Notes under the pieces: model-generated | What the model saw: the letters and a program-made list of their open reading frames with translations, nothing else | The model's database searches: none | What the model was told of the DNA's origin: nothing | Program-made: the position numbers and the translations under genes | Source of the DNA: Candidatus Barnesiella excrementavium | GTDB lineage: Bacteria; Bacteroidota; Bacteroidia; Bacteroidales; Barnesiellaceae | DNA length: 42,739 bases | Reading direction: 5' to 3' | NCBI GenBank assembly: GCA_019115485.1 | Contig: DXDM01000060.1 | Span: forward strand, 1 to 42,739 | In this document: positions 35,489 through 42,690 of the stretch, in pieces | Layout: every line of letters begins with the position of its first letter | How positions within the stretch are numbered: the first letter of the stretch is position 1

Positions 35489-36474
35489 ATCTGATTGATT
35501 CTTGTGTTTAATTCTGCAATTTCATGGGCGATATTGATATAGGGATAGGCCTGCCCGAAGCGCACGACCCTGTCGAGCGTGTTTTGCAGGAACGCCTTGT
35601 AGCCGTCGGTATCGCCGGTATTGGGCCGATGGGCCATGGCGGTGTATAGTTTGTACCATTGTGTGGCAATCTCGCGGCTCTCGGGGGTGAGATATGCCTC
35701 GGTGAGCAGTTCGCTGATGTAGGTGATGGCCGAGGCTGAGGGGTGGGTCAGGTCGGTGTCGTAGAAACGGTAGTCGCGCAGGTCGTCCATCAGAATTTCG
35801 TAGGAGGGGAAGTAGTCGCAGATGTGGCTCTCGTGTTGCAGCCGGTCGATGGCCAGCAGCAGGGTCGCCTTGCTCAGTTGGTTGCCGTGCGCCCCGTCAC
35901 TGAGGTGGCGTATGGGACTCACCGTGAAGAGCAGCCGGCATGCGGGCAGATGGCTCTCGATGTGACGGACGATGGGGAGCCAGCGTGCCACGATGGCATC
36001 GACCGTGAGCAGCTCCCGGTCGAAGAGCGCGGCCGGTTGCTTGTGACAGTTGGCCACCACCTCGCCGCTTGTTTTGAGGCGGTAGATGTAGGCACTCCCC
36101 CAGGTGATGATGATGCGGTCGGTCACCGGCAGGCGGTCGTGTGCCCATGCCAGCCGGCTGTTCATTTCGGCCAGGGCCTCGTCCCGGTCGCGTCGCGAAA
36201 AGCGCGAGTGGTGGTCATAGCTGTGCCACAGACCGTTTGCCGGGAACAGGTCGTCGGGGGTGAAGCTGTCGCCTGTGACGATACGCTCCCAGTTGCGGGC
36301 AATGGACTCGGGGTTGTACAGGGTACCGAAGGGGTTGATGTCGACATCGAACTTGCGTTGTTGCAGCCACACCCCTATGTTCTCGACAAAGCATGAACCT
36401 ATCAGCAACAGGTGTTGCCGGTGATCCAGGTAGCCGAGGTGTCGCGGCGGTTCGATGACGGTTCTGAAATTCAT
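35485..36474 (-). CDS. GSCFA-domain protein
   Basis: A 329-residue protein of the GSCFA family, named for the motif seen here as GSCFVENIG (about residues 26-34). Related to SGNH/GDSL hydrolases; the serine lies in this block, ITWGSAYIYR follows, and LTHPSASAI may carry the Asp-x-x-His-like end. The substrate is unknown; an acyl- or acetyl-ester of the envelope would fit its coupling to MurF-Alr. The ATG at 36474 gives MNFRTVIEPP, typical of the family; 36486 would add four residues. Confidence 0.88.
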   Translation of the reverse strand: MNFRTVIEPPRHLGYLDHRQHLLLIGSCFVENIGVWLQQRKFDVDINPFGTLYNPESIARNWERIVTGDSFTPDDLFPANGLWHSYDHHSRFSRRDRDEALAEMNSRLAWAHDRLPVTDRIIITWGSAYIYRLKTSGEVVANCHKQPAALFDRELLTVDAIVARWLPIVRHIESHLPACRLLFTVSPIRHLSDGAHGNQLSKATLLLAIDRLQHESHICDYFPSYEILMDDLRDYRFYDTDLTHPSASAITYISELLTEAYLTPESREIATQWYKLYTAMAHRPNTGDTDGYKAFLQNTLDRVVRFGQAYPYINIAHEIAELNTRINQI

Positions 36475-36496
36475 GACCAAGCACAATTTGCACCTT

Positions 36497-36504
36497 CAAA
36501 AATA
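36497..36504 (-). promoter_or_regulatory. Promoter -7 box of the GSCFA-murF/alr operon
   Basis: TATTTTTG on the minus strand, 22 nt before the ATG, fits TAnnTTTG. A TTTG (36529-36532) lies 24 nt further, which is long. Confidence 0.55.
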
Positions 36505-36587
36505 ACTATTTTCTTATCGAATACACGACAAATTAACATCTGAAAAAATAAAAAAATATAACATGATGGTAAAATAACCATGCTTTT

Positions 36588-36619
36588 CTTGTAAAAATAC
36601 CAAAAATGAATTATATTTG
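36588..36619 (+). promoter_or_regulatory. Promoter of the three-gene unknown operon
   Basis: CTTG (36588-36591; consensus TTTG) and TATATTTG (36612-36619) are spaced exactly 20 nt. The implied leader is about 60 nt. Divergent from the GSCFA promoter. Confidence 0.65.
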
Positions 36620-36688
36620 CACAACCTGTTTTGCTTAGGTGCCCTTCTGGCACCCTGTTTTGTAGCTCTTCCTGCAATATAGAGAGTT

Positions 36689-37093
36689 ATGGAGTTATAT
36701 TACAAGGAAGAACGAGACCGCGATTTGTACGAGGCCTACAACAAAGTATTCAAATCGCTGGGCATGGCTGCTCTGGATACCCCTCGGGAGAAGGTAGTAC
36801 ACCGGGTGGTCTATTCGGTAGCCCCCCGGTTTTACATCAGTTATGAAGAGGCGCGGCGGAATGTGAAGCGCATCATGAGCGGCCGTCCACCCCGTTGCAT
36901 GTCGGCTGTTCGCACCGAGATGTACAACGACCTGGCCAATCTTCTGGCCGGGTATCTGCGCCGTCGGCCGCGTGCCAGTTTCAACGAGGCACTTGGTGCG
37001 GTGCTGGCCGAGAAACCGGCGCCGCGCTTTTATCTGTCGGAGCGCTCAGCCTTACTTATTATCTATCGCATGCAGCGGGGAGGTGCCTCATGA
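36689..37093 (+). CDS. Protein of unknown function, first of a coupled trio
   Basis: A 134-residue soluble, very basic protein, not recognised. Rich in Arg and mostly helical by eye. It contains an internal similarity: VVYSVAPRFYISYEEARRNVKRIMSGR and VLAEKPAPRFYLSERSALLIIYRMQRG share the pattern A-P-R-F-Y-(I/L)-S-x-E-x-A, with a Met-Arg-Gly-like end. This suggests two tandem ~45-residue copies of one module. No signal peptide or known catalytic motif. The stop overlaps the next start (ATGA). Confidence 0.75.
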   Translation: MELYYKEERDRDLYEAYNKVFKSLGMAALDTPREKVVHRVVYSVAPRFYISYEEARRNVKRIMSGRPPRCMSAVRTEMYNDLANLLAGYLRRRPRASFNEALGAVLAEKPAPRFYLSERSALLIIYRMQRGGAS

Positions 37094-37551
37094 GACGCCT
37101 GTTCCGTTGCCTCTGTCTGCTGCTCTTGTTGGCTGAGGCAGCCGGTTGCAAGAGTACCCGGCAAAGTGCCGCTTCGCAGTACGAGCGTTTGGCCGGCGAG
37201 GAGGTCCGTAATCTGACTGCCGTTTTCGACTCGGTGCGGCGCAGCGAGTTGGAGGGGAACACCCGTTGGGAGTGGACCCAGCTCGACTATTCGCTCGATA
37301 CCCTGCTGTCGTCTGCCGGGTCGCCTCGGCTGCGGGTGACCCGCCTCACCCGCACGGCCTCGGTGGCAACCCGTCACGAACAGGCTGTGACCGATTCGCT
37401 GGTTGGCCGGTCGGCCGGACAGGTGCGCGCGGCGAAGGAGGAGTCGGCCCGGGAGTCGCGGCAGAGCCGCACGACGGGTCTCGCGCCCCTTTGGATTATG
37501 GGGGCATTGGTAATTGTCATATCGTTTATTTATATCATAAAAAGGAGATGA
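37090..37551 (+). CDS. Putative lipoprotein with C-terminal membrane helix
   Basis: A 153-residue protein of unknown function. The N-terminus MRRLFRCLCLLLLL ends in the lipobox-like AAGC (Cys20). A charged, Arg/Glu/Ser-rich middle is predicted mostly helical. The last 25 residues form a membrane helix with a basic end (LWIMGALVIVISFIYIIKRR). A lipid anchor at one end and a helix at the other would let it bridge membranes or loop in the periplasm, a little like phage spanins (weak analogy). Starts inside the previous stop (ATGA) and its own stop overlaps the next ATG in the same way. Confidence 0.75.
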   Translation: MRRLFRCLCLLLLLAEAAGCKSTRQSAASQYERLAGEEVRNLTAVFDSVRRSELEGNTRWEWTQLDYSLDTLLSSAGSPRLRVTRLTRTASVATRHEQAVTDSLVGRSAGQVRAAKEESARESRQSRTTGLAPLWIMGALVIVISFIYIIKRR

Positions 37552-38054
37552 AAGAGATGAAAGATGAGAAAAGAGTGTGGGAAACGGTTCTGTTTTCGTT
37601 TTCCGAAGATCAGATTTTGCGGGAGTTGACGGCCGAGAGTTCTTATGTGGCCAAGAGTTTGGTGGGCACGGCCGAGTTGCAGCCGGGGTGGAGTCGCTCC
37701 ATCATTGTGAGCGAGGAGGAGCGCCCCTTCCTGGGCCGTTGGCTTTCCGATGTCCGCGACGAGATGACACGGGCTTTGTCGGCTTATCTGTCGGACGACT
37801 TTGCCTCGACCGAGAGCAACGTGGTCTTTGCCGTCGTTCTGCCCGAACATCGGGCACAAGGGCTCGATGAGGCCATTTGTCACCAGCTCGAACGCGCTAT
37901 CGTGCACTATCTGCTGGCGCAGTGGTTCGCCACCAAACTGCCCGAAGAGAGTACCCGCCGACTGTTGCAGTATCAGGGAGCCCTCTCGGCTGTCAAGAGC
38001 GACATCGGGCTGGCCCGCAACCGTCGTCCGCACCGCCCGACCAACTATTTTTGA
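37548..38054 (+). CDS. Protein of unknown function, last of the coupled trio
   Basis: A 168-residue soluble protein, not recognised. Mixed helical with a conserved-looking core: LFSFSEDQILRELTAESSYVAKSL, WLSDVRDEMTRALSAYL and a basic C-terminus ending RRPHRPTNYF. Two starts are possible: 37548 (ATGA overlap with the lipoprotein gene) or 37557, which has the good ribosome site aaaggag at proper distance. Such a strong Shine-Dalgarno is unusual in Bacteroidetes. The layout of three tightly packed unknown genes recalls prophage remnants, but no phage hallmark gene is present. Confidence 0.75.
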   Translation: MKEMKDEKRVWETVLFSFSEDQILRELTAESSYVAKSLVGTAELQPGWSRSIIVSEEERPFLGRWLSDVRDEMTRALSAYLSDDFASTESNVVFAVVLPEHRAQGLDEAICHQLERAIVHYLLAQWFATKLPEESTRRLLQYQGALSAVKSDIGLARNRRPHRPTNYF

Positions 38055-38060
38055 ACACAG

Positions 38061-38099
38061 CGAGGGGGAGACCGGCCGGTTGGCGGGTTCTCCCCCTCG
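38061..38099. terminator. Hairpin between convergent genes
   Basis: A perfect 11-bp stem (38061-38071 with 38089-38099) with a 17-nt loop, between the convergent trio and slyD-like gene. T-runs are poor on both sides, so efficiency is uncertain. Confidence 0.55.
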
Positions 38100-38119
38100 T
38101 GTTAATGGTGTGGGGCCGA

Positions 38120-38683
38120 TTAGTGGCAGCCGTCGCAGCAATCGCCGCAGCCGTCGCCGCAACCTCCGTGGTCGTGACCGCAACCGCAGCCACAGCTGTG
38201 GCGGGGGTGCAACTCCTCTTCGGTGGCATCGCGCACGAGTTTCACTACGCCCACGTAGTGCAGGTTCTCACCAGCCAACGGGTGGTTGAAGTCCATGAGC
38301 ACCTTGTCGTCCGATACTTTCAGCACCGAGCCGTTGATGCGGTAGCCCTCGGCGGTCATCATGGGCACGGTATTGCCCTCGAATACGGTCTGGTCGTCGA
38401 ATTTGCCGTCGACCATGAAGATATCCTTGTCGAGTTCAATCACGTGCTCTTCGTTGCGTTCGCCGAAAGCCTCGTCGCAGGTGAGCACGAAGTCGAACTT
38501 GTCGCCCTCTTTGAGGCCGTCGAGCCGCTTCAACATGGCGGGGAGGATATTCGGGTCTACACCGTAGACAAACTGGTCGGGCAGTTCGTCGGTGGCACGC
38601 ATCATCAATGTCTCTTCCGGTTCGCCTGCGCCTGCATAGAGGTCGTAGGTGAGAACCACAAATTTACCGGGTTTGATTTCCAT
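38120..38683 (-). CDS. SlyD-like FKBP-type peptidyl-prolyl isomerase with metal-binding tail
   Basis: A 187-residue cytoplasmic prolyl isomerase and chaperone. The FKBP part begins KPGKFVVLTYDLYAG. The insert-in-flap region follows (DFVLTCDEAFGER ... VMDFNHPLAGENLHYVG), with DFNHPLAG the SlyD signature. The last ~28 residues are extremely rich in metal ligands (HPRHSCGCGCGHDHGG, then CGDGC, CGDCC and a final CH): 8 Cys and 5 His, as in nickel-binding SlyD. It may store Ni/Zn or deliver it to metalloenzymes; no nickel enzyme lies in this window. Confidence 0.92.
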   Translation of the reverse strand: MEIKPGKFVVLTYDLYAGAGEPEETLMMRATDELPDQFVYGVDPNILPAMLKRLDGLKEGDKFDFVLTCDEAFGERNEEHVIELDKDIFMVDGKFDDQTVFEGNTVPMMTAEGYRINGSVLKVSDDKVLMDFNHPLAGENLHYVGVVKLVRDATEEELHPRHSCGCGCGHDHGGCGDGCGDCCDGCH

Positions 38684-38744
38684 AAGGTTTCTGTATCGTT
38701 AAAGGGTTAATATTTATCTGAGTTGGCATGTACAACTGTATGGC

Positions 38745-39446
38745 TCATCGGTCGTAGAACTTGCGGTTGTACTCTTTGAGCAGTTTTTTCACGTTGAAGT
38801 AGAATCCCTCGATTTTGAGGGGGTTGCTCTCGATGGCGATGTAGTCGAAATAGGGTTCGACAAAGACAAATTCGGTGGCGGTGAATCCCTGTCGGTTGAC
38901 GATGTTGTACTCGTCGGTAGGGTAGATGACATACCAGGCGGTCTCGGGGGCCTTACCGTCGCCGGTCGAGAGTATGGCTTGAATGAGTCCTTTAAGGCGG
39001 TATTCCCATACGTCGGCCTCGCGGTTCTCGCCCTTTTGGCGCAGGCCGTATACAAGGAAGTTGATTTGGCGCAGGTCGAGGGGAATGTCGGCGAGAATCT
39101 GCCGGGCATATTTGATAATCGAGTCACACTCCGATTCGGTGTGTACGGTTTGCAGATACATCTCTTCGATGTGTTTGGGAACCTCGACCATGCGGTAGGG
39201 GTTGTAATCTTCCTGACAGGCATACCCCAGGTAGAGATGGCGGAACTCGGTCAGGTTCATGGTGGTGTCGTTGCCGAGGTACTCTTTCAACAGGTCGGGG
39301 TAGTAGTAGGGGGAGCGGCTGTCCCTGACGGCCTCTTCGATTTTCTCCATGTCGGGAATCTCGAATGTGGCGGGCTCGGCGGCTTGGAGTTGCCGGCAAC
39401 TCAGGCCGAGGAGGAATATGAGAAGAGTAGTATAAAAATGTTTCAT
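38745..39446 (-). CDS. DUF4919-type exported protein
   Basis: A 233-residue protein with a signal peptide (residues 1-22; a Cys at 17 lies within it, so a lipoprotein is less likely). The mature part has SPYYYPDLLKEYLGNDTTMNLTEFRHLYLGYACQEDYNPY and the later YVIYPTDEYNIVNRQGF and FYFNVKKLL. These fit the Bacteroidetes DUF4919 family as remembered. Function unknown. Its promoter region contains a perfect inverted repeat. Confidence 0.8.
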   Translation of the reverse strand: MKHFYTTLLIFLLGLSCRQLQAAEPATFEIPDMEKIEEAVRDSRSPYYYPDLLKEYLGNDTTMNLTEFRHLYLGYACQEDYNPYRMVEVPKHIEEMYLQTVHTESECDSIIKYARQILADIPLDLRQINFLVYGLRQKGENREADVWEYRLKGLIQAILSTGDGKAPETAWYVIYPTDEYNIVNRQGFTATEFVFVEPYFDYIAIESNPLKIEGFYFNVKKLLKEYNRKFYDR

Positions 39447-39482
39447 CGCTTACGGTTGCAGATTTTGTCGGGTTTGCAGCCC

Positions 39483-39499
39483 TTTTCCCTTGGGGAAAA
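39483..39499. repeat. Small hairpin in the DUF4919-type gene leader
   Basis: ttttccc and gggaaaa pair around the loop ttg. It lies in the leader of the DUF4919-type gene, 37 nt upstream of its start and a few bases downstream of the 17-bp inverted repeat in transcript order. Confidence 0.5.
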
Positions 39500-39507
39500 T
39501 GGATTAA

Positions 39508-39549
39508 TTGTTTATCAAAATGAGCCGTCGGACTCATTTTGATAAACAA
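39508..39549. repeat. Perfect 17-bp inverted repeat at a promoter
   Basis: Arms 39508-39524 and 39533-39549 are exact reverse complements, with an 8-nt centre. The outer end overlaps the minus-strand -7 box TATCTTTG of the DUF4919-type gene, so the repeat covers the expected transcription start. It could be an operator for a dimeric repressor, a 5' mRNA stem-loop or a terminator for phoU (no T-run). Confidence 0.7.
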
Positions 39550-39554
39550 AGATA
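39547..39554 (-). promoter_or_regulatory. Promoter -7 box of the DUF4919-type gene
   Basis: TATCTTTG on the minus strand fits TAnnTTTG exactly and overlaps the inverted repeat. The only nearby TTTG (39569-39572) is 14 nt upstream, too close for the usual -33. The leader would be about 95 nt. Confidence 0.55.
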
Positions 39555-39647
39555 GGGTTTTCTTCCGACAAAAAGTTACTTTTTTACCGTAAAAGATGAT
39601 AAAACATTTTAGACCGATTCTTCTGCGGCGGTTGGCCGGAACAGCTT

Positions 39648-40316
39648 TTAGCCCTGCTTGCCGGCGTGTTTCAGGATTTTGGCGTCGAGGTAGAACACAA
39701 TCTCTTCGGCAATGTTGTTGCAGTGGTCGCCGATGCGTTCGAGGCGGCGGATAATGCTTATCAGGTTGAGGCACTCCACGGCTCTCTCGGGGAACTGTTG
39801 CAGATACTCGGCAATGATGGGTACGGCTGCGTGGTTGAGTTCGTCCACCCGGTTGTCTTTGTTGAAGACGGCAATGGCTTCGGACGATTTCTCCTCGATG
39901 AGGGCGGCCTGGGCCTGGGCCATCATGGCTTTGACGATGTCGAGCATCTCTTTGATACCGGTCTTCTCGAACAGTTCCGACTCGATGTTCACTTCGGGGT
40001 AGTCGATGACAAAGCGGGCGATGCCGTCGCAGAAGTCGGCAATGCGTTCGAGGTTGTTGCTCGTTTTCATCATGGCCAGGGTGAATCGCAGGTCGAGGGC
40101 TACGGGGTTGTAGAGCCCGATGATGTCTTCGCAGTCGCTGTCGATTTTCAGTTCAAAGGCATTGACTCTCTTTTCGCGGTAGGTGACCTCGTGGGCCAGC
40201 TCCTTGTCCATGGAGAGCAGGGCTTCGCCGGCGCGGTTGAGTTGTGAGTTGACCAGGTCCCACATTTCGAGGACCTCTTTTTTCAGGTCGTCGAGTTCTT
40301 TTTCAATGTATATCAT
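39648..40316 (-). CDS. phoU: Phosphate signalling complex protein PhoU
   Basis: A 222-residue helical regulator that inhibits phosphate uptake and Pho signalling when phosphate is plentiful. It has two three-helix PhoU repeats, each with the metal-binding pattern: ALDLRFTLAMMKTSNNLERIADFCDGIARF (about 71-100) and LISIIRRLERIGDHCNNIAEEIVF (about 186-209). No pstSCAB or phoR-phoB genes are in the window; the upstream gene is an FKBP lipoprotein separated by a terminator. Confidence 0.95.
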   Translation of the reverse strand: MIYIEKELDDLKKEVLEMWDLVNSQLNRAGEALLSMDKELAHEVTYREKRVNAFELKIDSDCEDIIGLYNPVALDLRFTLAMMKTSNNLERIADFCDGIARFVIDYPEVNIESELFEKTGIKEMLDIVKAMMAQAQAALIEEKSSEAIAVFNKDNRVDELNHAAVPIIAEYLQQFPERAVECLNLISIIRRLERIGDHCNNIAEEIVFYLDAKILKHAGKQG

Positions 40317-40429
40317 GTTTGCAGTAGATTAGACGTAAATGGTTTATATGTTTGTTCTCTGTATGCGATTCCTATTTTAACGGAACAAAGAAAAGCGGTT
40401 GTTGTTTCCTTGTCGTTACATCGGTTTTA

Positions 40430-40437
40430 CAAATATA
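40430..40437 (-). promoter_or_regulatory. Possible -7 box of phoU
   Basis: TATATTTG on the minus strand fits TAnnTTTG. It lies just after the upstream gene's terminator and gives a leader of about 105 nt. No -33 TTTG at proper distance. Confidence 0.45.
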
Positions 40438-40449
40438 TGACAAAATAGG

Positions 40450-40489
40450 GGTAAATAAAAACGGCTGCTCTTGAAAGACAGCCGTTTTT
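40450..40489 (-). terminator. Terminator after the glyS-lemA-FKBP operon
   Basis: An 11-bp stem (40457-40467 with 40479-40489), an 11-nt loop, and T-runs on both strands (five Ts on the minus strand). It begins about 25 nt after the FKBP stop. Confidence 0.85.
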
Positions 40490-40514
40490 TGTGTATCGTG
40501 AGAAGGGGTTGCCT

Positions 40515-41066
40515 TTACTCGTGGACCGGTTTTTCCAGCCCGGGGATAGCTACCAGCTTCATGTCGAAGACCAGCGTGGTGTAGGGGAGAATCAACGACG
40601 ATACCAGTTGGGCGCCGTAACCTAATGTCTGGGGAATAATCACCCGGCAACTGTCTCCAACCTTCATCTGTTCGAGTGCTACAATCCACCCCTTGATGTT
40701 GTCGTCTACCTGCGTGCGGAAGATGCTGTCGGTTTTCAGGTAGGACGAGTCGAAGGGGGTGCCGTTGTAGAGCATGCCTTTGTAGATGACGTCGACCGTG
40801 CTGGTCTGGTAGGGCGACTGGGCATCGCGGTTGAGGCTGGTGTCGTTGTAGTATTTCATCAAGACGTAGATGCTTCGGTCCCAGCTGGGTACTACCTTGG
40901 TGTAGACGGGATTCCCGTCGGCATCCTTGGCTCCGAGCTGTTCGATAAACCAGGCGTCGTTGGTGTCGCGCCACTCCTCATACTGGGTCCAGTAGTTTTC
41001 GCTCTCCTTGCAGGAGATGATTCCTACGAGGAGACAGATTAACAGGAAAACAGGTAACTTTTTCAT
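40515..41066 (-). CDS. FKBP-type peptidyl-prolyl isomerase lipoprotein
   Basis: A 183-residue envelope prolyl isomerase. Lipoprotein signal with lipobox GIISC (Cys about 19). The FKBP domain is at about 85-175: VDVIYKGMLYNGTPFDSSY, WIVALEQMKVGDSCRVIIPQTLGYGAQ and TTLVFDMKLVAI carry the aromatic pocket residues, although the usual GxxxxxxxG bulge differs slightly. It lies 18 nt after lemA in the same operon. Confidence 0.9.
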   Translation of the reverse strand: MKKLPVFLLICLLVGIISCKESENYWTQYEEWRDTNDAWFIEQLGAKDADGNPVYTKVVPSWDRSIYVLMKYYNDTSLNRDAQSPYQTSTVDVIYKGMLYNGTPFDSSYLKTDSIFRTQVDDNIKGWIVALEQMKVGDSCRVIIPQTLGYGAQLVSSLILPYTTLVFDMKLVAIPGLEKPVHE

Positions 41067-41084
41067 AATAAACGGGGCTATTGA

Positions 41085-41663
41085 TTAAAATTCCACGACA
41101 GGGGCTTTTGCGGCGCTCTCCTCGGCCTTGAATTGCGGTTTGGGGTCGAACCCGAACAGCTTGGCGGTGATGAGAGCCGGGAACTTGCGTATCTTCTGGT
41201 TATAGGCGTTCACTGCATCGGTATAGCGCGAGCGCTCGGTAGCGATGCGGTTTTCGGTACCTTCGAGCTGGGCCTGCAATTCCAGAAAGTTCTGGTTGGC
41301 TTTCAGGTCGGGATAGTTCTCGGTGATGGCCAGGAGTTTGCCCAGGGCACTCGACAATTCGCCCTGTGCCTCCTGGTATTTTTGCAAGTTCTCTTCGGTG
41401 AGGTTGGCCGGGTCGACGGTAATTTGCGTCGCTTTGGCGCGGGCGGCCACCACGGCTTCGAGCGTTTCGCTTTCGTGTGAGGCGTATCCCTTGACGGTGT
41501 TGACAAGGTTGGGCACCAGGTCGGCTCGCCGTTGATACTGGTTTTCTACTTTCGCCCACTGCGCGTTGATATTCTCGTCGGCTTCAACGATGCTGTTGTA
41601 GCTGCACGAAGAGAACGAGGCAGCAATGACGATTGCAAAAAGAACTCGAACGAAATTTCTCAT
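41085..41663 (-). CDS. lemA: LemA family protein
   Basis: A 192-residue helical-bundle envelope protein of unknown biochemical role. The N-terminus has a lipoprotein-like signal (SFSSC). The family core is clear: YNSIVEADENINAQWAKVENQYQRRADLVPNLVNTVKGYA and ITENYPDLKANQNFLELQAQLEGTENRIATERSRYTDAVNAYN. 18 nt before the FKBP gene and 24 nt after glyS, so it is in the same transcription unit. Confidence 0.95.
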   Translation of the reverse strand: MRNFVRVLFAIVIAASFSSCSYNSIVEADENINAQWAKVENQYQRRADLVPNLVNTVKGYASHESETLEAVVAARAKATQITVDPANLTEENLQKYQEAQGELSSALGKLLAITENYPDLKANQNFLELQAQLEGTENRIATERSRYTDAVNAYNQKIRKFPALITAKLFGFDPKPQFKAEESAAKAPVVEF

Positions 41664-41687
41664 ATCGAATGGATTAATGGGTTGGTT

Positions 41688-42690
41688 TTATTCTGCTACT
41701 TTCTTTAACAAGGATTTCAGACTTACCTGCTCGCCGATGAGGCTCTGCAACTGGTCGATGGCCACGCGTTGTTGCTCCATGGAGTCGCGGAAGCGAACGG
41801 TTACGGTATGGTCTTCGAGCGTCTGGTGATCGACGGTGACGCAGAAGGGGGTACCGATGGCGTCCTGACGGCGGTAGCGCTTGCCAATCGAGTCCTTCTC
41901 GTCGTACTGGCAGTTGAAGTCGAAGCGCAGCGAATCGATGATTTCGCGAGCCTTTTCGGGCAGACCGTCCTTGCGTACCAGCGGCATCACGGCAACCTTC
42001 ACCGGAGCCAGCGGAGCCGGCAAGCGCAGCACGACGCGGCTCTCGCCGTTGTCGAGCGTCTCTTCGCAGTAGGCGGCAGCCATCACGCTCAGGAACATGC
42101 GGTCTACACCAATCGAGGTCTCGATTACGTAGGGGGTGTACGATTCGCCCAGTTCGGGGTCGAAATATTGTATCTTCTTGCCCGAGAATTTCTCGTGGTT
42201 GCCCAGGTCGAAGTTGGTGCGCGAGTGGATACCCTCTACCTCCTTGAAGCCGAAGGGCATCTCAAATTCGATGTCGGTGGCTGCATTGGCATAGTGGGCC
42301 AGCTTCTCGTGGTCGTGGAAGCGGTATTTCTGGTCGCCCAGACCCAGAGCCTTGTGCCATTTCAAGCGGGTCTCTTTCCATTTTTCAAACCATTTGAGCT
42401 CTTCGCCCGGACGTACGAAGAACTGCATCTCCATCTGCTCGAACTCCCGCATGCGGAAGATGAACTGACGGGCTACGATTTCGTTACGGAAGGCCTTGCC
42501 AATCTGTGCGATACCGAAGGGAATGCGCATGCGGCCCGTCTTCTGTACGTTCAGGAAGTTGACAAAGATGCCCTGAGCCGTCTCGGGGCGCAGGTAGACC
42601 TTCATCGAACCGTCGGCGGTCGAGCCCATCTCGGTCGAGAACATCAGGTTGAACTGACGCACCTCGGTCCAGTTGCGCGTTCCGGAGATC
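41688..42690 (-). CDS. glyS: Glycyl-tRNA synthetase, 3' part (cut by contig end)
   Basis: The C-terminal ~333 residues of the alpha2-type (eukaryote/archaea-like) GlyRS that charges tRNA-Gly. Motif 2 and neighbours are visible: KVYLRPETAQGIFVNFLNV, IGKAFRNEI and RQFIFRMREFEQMEMQFF. The motif 3 region (SIGVDRMFL) and the anticodon-binding domain follow (VAVMPLVRKDGLPEKA). The gene is incomplete: authentic coding ends near SGTRNWTEVRQF, and upstream bases are sequencing adapter. Residues read from the adapter should be discarded. First known gene of the glyS-lemA-FKBP operon. Confidence 0.96.

Noticed and set aside
39508-39549. Invertible promoter (phase variation)
   Set aside because: Only one close inverted repeat with an 8-nt centre; an invertible segment needs well-separated repeats and a site-specific recombinase, none seen.
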